Origin: Patiria pectinifera
Taxonomy: Eukaryota > Echinodermata > Asteroidea > Valvatida > Asterinidae
Direction of reading: 5' to 3'
Length of the DNA stretch: 64,000 nucleotides
NCBI GenBank assembly: GCA_029964075.1
Contig: CM057135.1
Coordinates: 15,154,863-15,218,862 of the forward strand
This document shows positions 53,464 to 62,992 of this stretch, piece by piece. Under the pieces are notes generated by a model that worked only from the letters and a program-made list of their open reading frames with translations, had not been told where the DNA came from and made no database searches. The translations under genes were made by a program, and so were the position numbers. Numbering within the stretch: position 1 is the stretch's first letter; each line of letters opens with the position of its first letter.

Positions 53464-53600
53464 AAGTGGGGGTACGGCGACAAACCCCATATCTCCCTCT
53501 GTCTAGGCAACAGACCAGGCTCTTACCAGTCGCCGTCTTGAAGATCTCTATTTAGACTCGCAGCGACTGGTACGCGCCCTATCAATACTTACAAATAAAT
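53464..53600. repeat. TIR-like end of a further Polinton-related element (D)
   Basis: AGTGGGGGTACGGCGACAAA/CCCCATATC resembles the left end of copy B (GGAGGGTACGGCGACAAATCCCAT). TACCAGTCGC (about 53,526) and GCGACTGGTA (about 53,562) form a 10-bp stem. No matching second end is seen, as the BEL/Pao element lies at 56,137. Confidence 0.6.
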
Positions 53601-53685
53601 AAAAGACATCGTTTTTATTGAAAACGGATGAATTTACCATTACAAACATGTAACTTTAACAAATATAATCTAATAAACATAGATT

Positions 53686-54195
53686 AAGAATGATGACATC
53701 AATATTATTAACAAAGGGAAGCATGCTTCTCCTCTAACAGTAAATTAAGTTTTATCAATAAGAATGATGTCATCAATATTATTAACAAAGGGAAGCATGC
53801 TTCTCCTCTAACTGTAAATTAAGTTTCATCGATAAGAATGATGTCATCAATATTATTAACAAAGGGAAGCATGCTTCTCCTCTAACAGTAAATTAAGTTT
53901 CATCGATAAGAATGATGTCATCAATATTATTAGCAAAGGGAAGCATGCTTCTCCTCTAACTGTAAATTAAGTGTCATCGATAAGAATGATGTCATCAATA
54001 TTATTAGCAAAGGGAAGCATGCTTCTTCTCTAACAGTAAATTAAGTTTCATCGATAAGAATGATGTCATCAATATTATTAATATTAGCAAAGGGAAGCAT
54101 GCTTTTCCTCTAGCTGTATATTAACTTTCATCGATAAGAATGATGTCATCAATATTATTAGCAAAGGGAAGCATGCTTCTCCTCCAGAGGTCAAT
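53686..54195. repeat. 74-bp minisatellite, about 7 units
   Basis: TGATGTCATCAATATTATTA recurs at 53,691 (as TGATGACATC), 53,765, 53,839, 53,913, 53,987, 54,061 and 54,141. The step is 74 bases except the last (80, from a short insertion). Units contain AAAGGGAAGCATGCTTCTCC. It lies 3' of the DUF3102-like gene, as does the 112-bp array of copy B. Confidence 0.95.
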
Positions 54196-54229
54196 GACAT
54201 CTAGACATTGTGTTAAAAAAGCAAACTAC

Positions 54230-55002
54230 TTATGTACAAGGACCACAGTGATTGCAATCGCATTGAAATATGTGTGTCCATTTTGTACCAGTAGTTGTGT
54301 CTATGCTAAAGATATTTACTATATGCGTTTTGTTTTTTTGAAAAAAAGTTAAGGGAAGGCGGCAGTGAAGTAATTGGGGATAAACAAGTACCAGATCGTA
54401 AAATTTTCTCAATACCCTAGCCCACCTTTTTCCAATGCCACAATTGTTTTTTAACCATGAATCGAAGTTCGGCGAAAGTACCCTCCCCCTTTTTTTATCC
54501 TTTTGAAATGTTTTAAAAGAAACTTCCAACCAATGCCCAAACCTTGCTGCAATTAGCAAAGCCCTGTTTTCCCCCTGTTTGTATGTTTTATCACAGTCCT
54601 TTAGGCATGTTTCTAAATAACTTACACTATAACGTTGATCTACCGTTACTCCTGGAATATCCCCATTTTCTTGCTGCCGCCGTGGCTCATAACTATTTGT
54701 CATTTTTTTATAGATCTCATTGTAATTTACAGCTTTTTTTTTTGGTACTGGAGGCTGCTCATCTTCAGGTTCATTATTTCTAAAATGGGGAGTGGTGGTG
54801 GATTACGAAAACGGCGCTGAAGGGCTTCAACGTCATCATTAAACTGTGTAGTCGACATCAGTCCTTTTGCCTGTGCTACTACCTGTAAGCATTGAACTAA
54901 TCCCGCAACACACCAGTCGCTGAACGAGGAAATGATTCCGTTAGCCTCGTTTAGACCCTCCTCAACGTGAGTTATGCCAATGGTCTGCCTTGGAATCTCC
55001 AT
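54230..55002 (-). pseudogene. DUF3102-like helical protein, relative of the Polinton right-arm gene
   Basis: About 257 codons. ATG at 55,002 (MEIPRQTIGITHVEEGLNEA), then DWCVAGLVQCLQVVAQAKGL. A frameshift sits in the A-run at 54,731-54,741. The second part has DQRYSVSYLETCLKDCDKTY, RALLIAARFGHWLEVSFKTF and NFDSWLKNNCGIGKRWARVL followed by RKFYDLVLVYPQLLHCRLPL. The W-L-x-x-N-C-G-I-x-x-x-x-A-x-x-L-R-x-F pattern is the same as in copy A (W-x-x-C-L-x-x-N-V-G-I ... A-N-K-L-R). The frameshift is in a homopolymer, so an assembly error is possible and the gene may be intact. Confidence 0.55.
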
Positions 55003-55451
55003 AGTGTTTCCCAAAAAGAGAGAACGAAAAACAAAAACAAAAACAGAACGAACAAATAATAAATATAGTGGCATATATATATTTTCATCCTTGTTATGAA
55101 ATGGTAATTTTGATGTAGTATTCAGACAACCTTTTGTTACAAATAGTAGTCATGATTGCTGTTGTATCGGAAAAAAATACAAATACTAAAAAAGTTGAAA
55201 GTTATTTACAAAACATTGTTATGTGCTTTGCAACTGCTCATATCCTTCCTCAAAAATCTAGTTGACATGCATTTGTGTGATAGCACCCTCCAGGGTTGAA
55301 ATTGTAAAAGGTTGTTGTGTGGAACGTGGGAACGTGAGTCTTGTACGCGCTACTGCAAAATTGTGTCGTTTTCTTCTGATTATTGTGAGTACTTTTTATA
55401 CAATTTACGGGGAATAAACCACACTAGTCAAGGGTGAATATTTATGTTTAC

Positions 55452-55800
55452 CTTTCGATGGTGCAAACAACTTGTTTGGATTGCTGGATTTCACGTAGTG
55501 TCTCAATTCCTCTTTTAGGATCTGAAAAAATAATAATAATTTAAACAGTTAAAAGTTAACTTTAAAACTTTGTTACGTACTGTACAGCTCCCTCAAATAC
55601 TTTTATTAAAAATCTAGTAAAAAACATAGCTTATAGTTTACCTTTTCAGTGGGGGTTGCTTGATTAAAACAAGTGTAGATATTACTGCTCTGTATTTTTA
55701 CTGCAGTTGTTGATGCTGCTAGGCTGATGAACGTCTATCTGCAGGATAGAATGTCTGTTGAATGGCAGGGCTGTTCATTTGTTTACTTATATAACCAAAA
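55452..55800 (-). promoter_or_regulatory. 5' exons and TATA box of the DUF3102-like gene (D)
   Basis: An exon at 55,452-55,521 has a donor CATCGAAAG/GTAAAC and an acceptor TTTTTTCAG/ATCC. A further exon ends at about 55,642 with GAAAAG/GTAAAC. A TATA box (TTATATAA) lies at 55,788-55,795. The G/GTAAAC donors are the same as in copies A and B. 55,003-55,451 is intron or leader. Confidence 0.5.
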
Positions 55801-56136
55801 ATGATTTGTCATGATTATCACAGTGTTTCATAAGTGGTTGCAATTTTGGAAATCTCTAGAAAATTCCAATTGGAGACTATAACACATTGCACAATTGTGT
55901 GTTGTGGAAAACACCCATTGCACATTTGTGTTTTGTGTAAACTCCCGTGACGTAGGTTATTTTTGGTTGTTGTTTCCGGAAATTTGAGAATATTACACAA
56001 TGCACAATTGTGTGTACTTGTACTGGAAAATTCCCATTTCAAGTATGATGGATTTTGACCGGTCAAGACCGCTCAAAATCTATTCATATGCATTCTCATG
56101 CACTCTCGAATAGTGTCAACTCACTTCCAATGTACT
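55801..56136. repeat. Repeats of CACAATTGTG type; no gene
   Basis: TTGCACAATTGTGTG, TTGCACATTTGTGTT and ATGCACAATTGTGTG occur at about 55,887, 55,919 and 56,001, with related flanks. The palindromic core GCACAATTGTGC is notable. The BEL/Pao LTR begins at 56,137. Confidence 0.5.
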
Positions 56137-57336
56137 TGTTGTGGACTCAATAGACTTCCAGGCTTTCACACGTTGTTGTAATAATAAAGAGACGGAGGAC
56201 GAGCGTTAAAACTTTTGTAGCTTCCTTAATCTCTTTGCCGAAACTCGTCAAGTAATGCAGTTAATTCAACAACTGTGTTGGTTACACCTGTCAAATAAAC
56301 AATAAAAAATAAGCACTAATAAGTACATTGTACAGGTAAGGAGTTGCAAACAAACTGTGAGCTATCTAAATATCCATGCTTGTGCAGATGTTACTTCTCT
56401 AAAATAAGTTAACGCAAGTCTAAGGAAATAAACAATGATGTTGAAGGCTGCGTGAAACATATGTAAAATATTTAACAGCTTGGTCATGTAATCAGTTACT
56501 GCAACGGTATGAAATCCTACAGGCAAATCTCTATTGATCTAAACCCAAGAAGGATACATAAGCCTTATTAAATAGGAGCTACTAGAAAGGAGTAGGCATT
56601 GACTACAATTCTAAAAGTAAACCCAGAAAAAACTACATCTTCCAAACTCTAAATGGTGCGAAGCCGCCAAAGCACAATTTCTAGTAAACGCCTGAAGAGA
56701 GACTACGCAAAGGCAAATCACACGCAATATATCAATCCGCCGCAGATCGCGTGCGTGGGCTGTCTGCGCGCTCTGTCTGAGCTTAATAATCCTCCGCACC
56801 TAGCTGAACAACAAATAGTCCCCACTAGGGAACCACTGTAAACCATTATCACTTCCCTGACAAGATTACAACCAAAATGTATGAATCTAAAGCTTGTAAT
56901 CAACGGGTCGATAACATTTCTAAGAAACACTTCTAAGAACTGTAATTTTTGTAAAACTCTAAAGACAATCCGAAACCAAACACATTAAATGTTGGCAATG
57001 TGTCTTCGAAGCTCGGCGTCAAGCCGAAACGAGTACGGGAAAAACCTTTCCAAATGGCACCCAAACAATCCCAAATTAGAAACGAATAATAACGAGATAT
57101 TACAAACACATACCTTCTAAGGTGGTTGTGAAATCAATAGAATAAACTGTTCTGGAAGTCGTAAAGAGCGAAGTTTTACGAGACAAAACTCGGTAGCAAA
57201 CTGCTGTGAAACGTGAACTATACAGGAACAAACTCGTGTACGGAGCTAGTCTGCAAACCAGCCGCACTGAGGTTTAACAAGAAGTCACAAGTCATGACAT
57301 TCCAAGACCCCTGAAAAGTGACGGGATGTCACAACA
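56137..57336 (-). repeat. BEL/Pao 3' LTR, 1,200 bp
   Basis: On the minus strand it starts TGTTGTGAC (at 57,336) and ends CCACAACA (at 56,137), giving perfect 7-bp inverted ends TGTTGTG/CACAACA. The part comparable with the right copy is identical apart from an A-run (6 versus 9 A at about 56,627). Confidence 0.95.
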
Positions 57337-57506
57337 AACAGTAACAGTAATGTAAACAAATACTACAACAAGTAATGCAAACAAGGTATGAACAAAGCTT
57401 CTCGTGTATCAAGTCCGGATCGTTTACAAGTAACTGTTCATCAAACCAGTCCAAACCGAAACAATATCTCAAAGTCTGAACAGTTCAACAGTGCATGACG
57501 TATCGG

Positions 57507-58660
57507 TCAGATGTCGGTGCGTTCATCTCGCCTCATTAGATGCACAAGCTTTGTTACGGGCCTGGTAGCGAGAGTACCGTCTGCGAACTTGATCTCGACC
57601 ACTCTGACGAGGCCATCATCTCCAGGATGGACTCCCGTGATTTCGGCCATCTTCCAAGAGCCGCGCTTCTTGTTTTCACCGACAACGAGCACAATGTCTT
57701 TCTCCTGAACATTGTCGGATGACTGTTGCCACTTCTGACGTGGTGTCAGCTTGTGAGTGCACTCCATCCATCTGCGCCAGAACCCGTTTACCATCGAGTT
57801 GCAGAGTTCCCGACGTTTCCTCAGGTCTCCTCTGTATTCCTCACACGGGATGTCCGGACAGCTCAGGTCTCCTCTGCCAATAAGGAAATGATTCGGGGTC
57901 AGAGGCGGGTGGTCCAGGGGTGAAGAAGACATGGCAGTCAGCGGACGGCTGTTTATGAGACCCGAGATCTGACTGAAGACTGTCTCCCATTCCACAAAGG
58001 TCAGGCGATCAGCCTTTACGAGGTGTCTCATAGCCTTCTTCACTTCCTGGACCATTCTTTCGACCGCTCCTTGGTGGTGAGGGCCTCCCGGTGGTCCGAA
58101 CTTCCAATGTACCTTGTAGCGTAGGCAGTGCTCCCTGATTTGTCCTTGATCAAGTTTCAGGTTTAGTTCATTGATCTGATTGTCTGCTCCCCGGAAGCAA
58201 GTGGCGTTGTCACTGATCATGGTAGCCGGTGCTCCTCTAATACTGACGAACCTTTCCAATGCTTGAAGGAAAGCCTGTTTTGTAAGATCTTGTACCACGG
58301 TCAAGTGGACGGCTCTGGTGACTGCGCACGTGAAGAGTGCACAGTACCCCTTTGCTGTGGTATTCCTATTCAGCTTTACATTGACTGGGCCCAGATAGTC
58401 AACCAGGGTAGTCTTGAACGGTGGCGAACAGGGAGTGACTCGAAACGTTGGCAGTTCGGCCATTCTTTGATGTACCGGTTTCCCTCTGTGTTTCCTGCAT
58501 GTCACACAGCTCCGTACGATACGCCGTGCTAGATTTGTGTCACCAATGATCCAGTACTTCTTGCGGACTTCGTTGGCTGTCCTCATATGACCCCATGGAG
58601 GGCATGTATGTGGCCGTCTCGTACGAGAAGGGAGCTGATATGGTTCTTCTTCGGAAGGAG
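57507..58660 (-). CDS. BEL/Pao integrase and C-terminal domain
   Basis: From about 58,660 the frame has H-x-H-A-L-H and CVTCRKH (zinc-binding N-domain). The catalytic core follows with Asp in TTLVDYLGPVN, Asp in MISDNATCF and Glu in GAVERMVQEVKKAM. FLIGRGDL and a C-terminal domain (QKWQQSSDNVQEKDIVLVVG, GVHPGDDGLVRVVEI) end at 57,507. The residues for catalysis are all present. The frame is separated from RNase H by a one-base shift near 58,732-58,736, so it would be the 3' part of a single pol gene. Confidence 0.93.
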
Positions 58661-58698
58661 ATACGGGTGTCGGAGATCGTATGACAGCGGCGCTTTAC

Positions 58699-59690
58699 CT
58701 AAACGCCCGCCAACACGATACGCACCGTCTTCCCGGGGAAAGGATCCAGTTTCTGAATGTTTGCATCTTCGAAGTTGATCTCTTTCTGAGCTTGCCTGAT
58801 CCAGTATACCTCCGCTTCTCTAATTGATCTACGGGAGGGCCACTGCGAGATCTGGTCAGTGAGCCGCTTTAGCCATTGCTTCTTGGGGAGTTCTTTGATA
58901 GAAAGTACCCGGGCTGTGACCATTTGTAGCTTTGACCAGCTGGAGAACTTGGAAGCATCCAGTATCACAGTATTCTGGGGTGCGCCACTCGACATCACTG
59001 ATAGGGTCTTTGCATTTCTAGAGTGGAATTTCTTCCGTTCTGGGTCTCCAGATTTCACAGGAACGTTCTCAGGAGTTCTGGGCCAGTATTGTGGAGGTAG
59101 TCTCAGGTACTTTGGCCCTTCGATGACCTCCTTCATGTCCGCAGCAGTACCACCTCTGGATACTACATCAATGACGTTCTGGTCAGTTGGCACGTAAGAG
59201 ACGTCAGTGAAGGGATCAAAGTCAGCTGTGATTTCTCCAACCCGACAAGCGACATAGGAGCGAAAGGACTTCGACTGCCCACGGAGCCAACTGATGGCTG
59301 TCAAACTGTCAGTCCAAATCCTGGAGTAGTTGATGTTGAGCCGCAAGGCTTTCTTGAGGGTGACCATCAGTCTGGCAAGCAGCAGGATTGCCTGGAGCTC
59401 TTTCCGTGGCATGCTCATCTATCTCAAGGGTGTGAGTCTACACCTCGCAGTGACGAAAGACAATTGCCCCTCAGCTTCCTCGGACTCTGACCATCGTAGC
59501 CATACACAAATGCCCATGGCGTCCTCCGAGGCATCACTTGCTCCATGAAGTGAAACACTTGGCAGGGGTCTTTTTCCCTTGAACTTGTCTGGGATTAGGC
59601 AACGTGGGATCTCGATGCTAACCGCCTCCTCCAGATCTCTGATGATATTCTTTAGCATGCTGTGTAGTTGTGGCCTGTCATTCAGTGGGG
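58699..59690 (-). pseudogene. BEL/Pao RNase H and linker
   Basis: The four catalytic acids are visible: Asp in SLHGASDASEDAMG, Glu in MPRKELQAILLLARL, Asp in WTDSLTAISWL and Asp in QNVIDVVSRGGTA. A TAG stop at 59,419-59,421 interrupts the first and second boxes. At the upstream side the frame is lost from RT by a one-base shift in a C5 run at about 59,686-59,690. The C-terminal end leads towards the integrase frame. Confidence 0.9.
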
Positions 59691-62600
59691 GTATCCCAGT
59701 CTACATTCATCTGCCAGAGCTTTTGGAGCATGATCCTCGGACGTATGACGACTCCAGAAAGCATCCCAAAGACATCATAGAATAATGCTGTGTATGCTAA
59801 GATCTTGCGCTTTGTAGGGACTGGATCGGCGAGTGGTGTCACTGCTTTTACACGCAATGTGTCAGAGGAGAGGTTCCATATTGTCCCCAAGACACTTGCC
59901 GTCTCACTACTCTCCTTGACATCACATACCTCTTTACGGTTCGATTGCCACTTCCGGATGTTAAACTTTCCTTTCTCCAAAGTCTTGATTAATCTTGATT
60001 TCAGGTCAAGTGCTTCGTTGACGTCCACCACCGACTCGCTCAGGTCGTCCATATAAAACTGCTCGGCGACCACTCGCTGCAACTGATCATCATCAGGGGC
60101 GTGCTCACGAGCCACATGCCTCATTGTGACTATTGCCGCAGTCGGTGAGGGCTTGTCTCCGAAAGTCACTGTCGTGAGCTCATAGACCTGCATTGGGTGA
60201 TTTGGGCTCTCTCTGAATACGAACCGATGGAAGCGTGCATCTTCTGGAGGGATCTTGATCGCCTGGAACATTTTGGATATGTCCGCAATTACTCCGACTT
60301 CGTTCTCGCGGAAGCGTAGGGCCACTTCAACGAGGCCGGCATTGACGTTCTCCCCCTTGATCAGGCAGTCGTTCAGGGAGTATCCTTGATACTTTGCCTT
60401 TCCATCATACACAACTCTGACTGGCGTTGTCTCTGAGTTTTTCACAACAGCGAAATGAGGGAGGAACCACATCTTTCGACCTGATTGCCTGTCTCGTTCA
60501 AGTTCCTCCTGTGTCACATGTCTGGAGACACCTCTAGCCAGTTGGTCCCTCATTTGCCGGCAGTAGACCTCCCATTCTTCAGGCCGATGACGGAACTGGG
60601 TTTCGAGGCTCTTTTGTCGTTTGACTGCATAGTCGTAATTATCAGGGAGTCCATCCGGGGATCGCTTCCATGGCAGGTGGACTTCATAGGAACCATCAGG
60701 AAGTTGTGTCACACTCTTGTGCATGGAATCAGTGACAGTTTTCTCTTCATCCGAAAGGCACTTGCACTTTCTAGGTTCCAGCCCAGCCGTCTCTAGTCCA
60801 AGGAACTCTTCCAAGGAGCCGGATGCTGCTACATTGATGTTGTTGACAAGTGGTGTAGTGTTGGCTGCTAAACCACCCTGGATAAACCATCCAAGTGGGC
60901 ATCGTACTGCAACCGGATCATCTGATCTGTTGCCTCTAATGAACTCCTCCCATACCATGAGGTGTGAGTTGTCGACACCAAGCAGAAGGTCGATAACCGG
61001 AGATGGAGCTAAATCGATCTCAACATTTGCCAAGTGCTCATACGTCTGTAGATGTTCTTGAAGTAAGACGGGTGCATCACCACAGGGCCTTTCTATCTCG
61101 GTAACAGTTATCGGGTAGGTAAAACTCCCGCTCACATCCCCAATCTCACAGTTCAGGATCCTCAGCTTTCGTTGGATCTGACCGCCCCCAGCCAGACTAA
61201 GGTCATGGTCTTGGAACGTGTCGTCGTCCTTCCTAGGAAATATTCCTGTCCTCAGGAGTGTTGCTTGGCTCCCCCCATCTAGGAGGATGCGTACAAGCTG
61301 TCGTTTGTTGCCACATCGGAGGTAGCCCATTACTGTGGGTAGAGTAGCTTGTAGCTTTCCAATAGGGACTGTTGGTGAGAGCCTCGTTGTGGTGTTGGAC
61401 TGGGCCGATCTCCCATGGCCAACCTGGTTTATGGGGTTGCTCATAGTGCCCTCGTCGTTCTCACTTCCATAGACCTTGGGGCAGATGGAGGCAAAATGTT
61501 CATCACTTCTACATGTCTGGATGCGGCACGGGGTTATGAACTGGCACTGTCGGTGGTCATGAGGAGGCTTGCCTGCTACACAGTTATTGTGTCCACATCG
61601 GGTGCAGACGTTATTTTCCTTCATGACGTCATACTTTTCCTTCAGCCGTAGACCCCGAAACTTGTTACATGTCTTCAGGTAGTGGGTGTTCGAATCTTTG
61701 TGCAAGGCACACTTGGGGGTATCTGGGCGAAGACTTTTGCCTTGCTTCCGCTGGGAGTTGATAGAGACTGCGTTGGCGGGTCTAGTCACCTTGTCCGTCC
61801 GGGTTGGCGGTGAGAATTCTGGATGCGCAGGTTTGGCCTTGTCAAGTAATAGCAGTTGGCTGTACAGCCACTTGACAAGACCGGTGAGTGTATCGGGTGT
61901 GTTATCATCCCTTACACTCTTGTAGAAGGCAATTCTGTGTTCTTCGGGAAGTTTCTGTCTTATGTTACTCAACATAAGCCGACTGTTAAGCTCTCCTGAA
62001 AGACCAACTGTCTCCGCCCGTGTCTCGAATGTCTGGAGTGACTGAACGAACCGTCTCATGGTGGTCAGGTTGACCTTTCCCTTGATTTCATACGACTTCA
62101 AGTCACTGAACTCCTTCAGTAGGCTATCGACAATCTTGTCGTCATCCCCGTAATATTCATCTAACACCTGCCAGGCACGTTGAACATTGATGCATCCTTT
62201 GATCATATTGCGTTCCCTGCTAGTCACCATTGCTTCTGTGAGCTGATAGAAGCACTCGATCGCTGTCAAACCACCTGCACAGTGGGTGAACAGTTTCTTG
62301 AATCGCTTAAAGTCCTTCAGATCTCCGCTGAAAGTCGGGTATTTCATCCGTGCCATCTTTGGGGTAGAAGATGTTGATGGGGTTGTGGTAGCCGTTGTTG
62401 ACGGGGTTGTCGGGGCCGATGTTGACGGGGTTGTCGTGTCCGATGTTGACGGGGTTGTCATAGCGGATGTTGAAGGGGTGGGGGACTGAGATGGTGTAGG
62501 TGGAGTTGGACTAGGCACCGGCGTCGAGATTCCTGGGCTCACAGGCGTTGAAGGATCTGGCGACGCAATGTGCGTTTCAGGGGTTGATGTTGCATTCACG

Positions 62601-62911
62601 CTGCTTGAGGGTTGTGAGGGTTGATCCATGACATGCCTTGCCTGGACCAGGACTTGGATAAATCCCTTTTCGCATTCAGTCATCCACTTTTCCTCTTCCT
62701 CGTATTGTGATTCTTCCTCAATGGATTCGATTAACTCTGCATGTCTTTCCTCTACTCGGCGAAACTGTTCTTCTGCCTTTGTAGTGTACTCCTTCAGTGT
62801 TTCTAGGTCACTGACTTCACTCTCAAGGAGACTGTTGATTGTTACGAGGGTACGCGTCAGCTTTCCTTTCGTGTTTCTTCGCGAACGCCTCAATTTGGTA
62901 GTATCAGTCAT
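59678..62911 (-). CDS. BEL/Pao gag, protease and reverse transcriptase
   Basis: The start is the ATG at 62,911 (MTDTTKLRRSRRN). An upstream ATG at 63,025 lies in the LTR and is less likely. Gag part: a coiled region (LLESEVSDLETLKEY), a Ser/Thr/Pro-rich stretch (about 62,360-62,600), then MKYPTFSGDLKDFKRFKKLF. Cys/His clusters follow (CTRCGHNNC, CRIQTCRSDEHFASIC). Protease: RILLDGGSQATLLRT, with the catalytic DGG in place of the usual DSG/DTG. RT: WFLPHFAVVKNS, RVVYDGKAKYQGYSLND, VIADISKMFQAI and the active site QFYMDDLSES. The frame runs 1,077 codons to 59,678 and ends by the frameshift before RNase H. Confidence 0.93.
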   Translation of the reverse strand: MTDTTKLRRSRRNTKGKLTRTLVTINSLLESEVSDLETLKEYTTKAEEQFRRVEERHAELIESIEEESQYEEEEKWMTECEKGFIQVLVQARHVMDQPSQPSSSVNATSTPETHIASPDPSTPVSPGISTPVPSPTPPTPSQSPTPSTSAMTTPSTSDTTTPSTSAPTTPSTTATTTPSTSSTPKMARMKYPTFSGDLKDFKRFKKLFTHCAGGLTAIECFYQLTEAMVTSRERNMIKGCINVQRAWQVLDEYYGDDDKIVDSLLKEFSDLKSYEIKGKVNLTTMRRFVQSLQTFETRAETVGLSGELNSRLMLSNIRQKLPEEHRIAFYKSVRDDNTPDTLTGLVKWLYSQLLLLDKAKPAHPEFSPPTRTDKVTRPANAVSINSQRKQGKSLRPDTPKCALHKDSNTHYLKTCNKFRGLRLKEKYDVMKENNVCTRCGHNNCVAGKPPHDHRQCQFITPCRIQTCRSDEHFASICPKVYGSENDEGTMSNPINQVGHGRSAQSNTTTRLSPTVPIGKLQATLPTVMGYLRCGNKRQLVRILLDGGSQATLLRTGIFPRKDDDTFQDHDLSLAGGGQIQRKLRILNCEIGDVSGSFTYPITVTEIERPCGDAPVLLQEHLQTYEHLANVEIDLAPSPVIDLLLGVDNSHLMVWEEFIRGNRSDDPVAVRCPLGWFIQGGLAANTTPLVNNINVAASGSLEEFLGLETAGLEPRKCKCLSDEEKTVTDSMHKSVTQLPDGSYEVHLPWKRSPDGLPDNYDYAVKRQKSLETQFRHRPEEWEVYCRQMRDQLARGVSRHVTQEELERDRQSGRKMWFLPHFAVVKNSETTPVRVVYDGKAKYQGYSLNDCLIKGENVNAGLVEVALRFRENEVGVIADISKMFQAIKIPPEDARFHRFVFRESPNHPMQVYELTTVTFGDKPSPTAAIVTMRHVAREHAPDDDQLQRVVAEQFYMDDLSESVVDVNEALDLKSRLIKTLEKGKFNIRKWQSNRKEVCDVKESSETASVLGTIWNLSSDTLRVKAVTPLADPVPTKRKILAYTALFYDVFGMLSGVVIRPRIMLQKLWQMNVDWDTPTE

Positions 62912-62992
62912 GGTGTAATTTGAAGGGTAGACTGTGTAGCTTGCAATAAGACGCTCAGGGAATCGACCGGGAATCACAGTTGTTGAAGATTT

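Noticed and set aside
53686-54195. CRISPR-like array or origin iterons
   Set aside because: Contiguous 74-bp minisatellite with no spacers. An origin role has no further support.
56611-56799. 62-codon minus-strand gene in the LTR (also at 63,467-63,658)
   Set aside because: It occurs in both LTRs simply because they are copies; no start context, domain or conservation visible.
62340-62490. Asp/Val-rich repeat protein on the plus strand
   Set aside because: It is the antisense of the Thr/Ser/Pro-rich stretch of gag.
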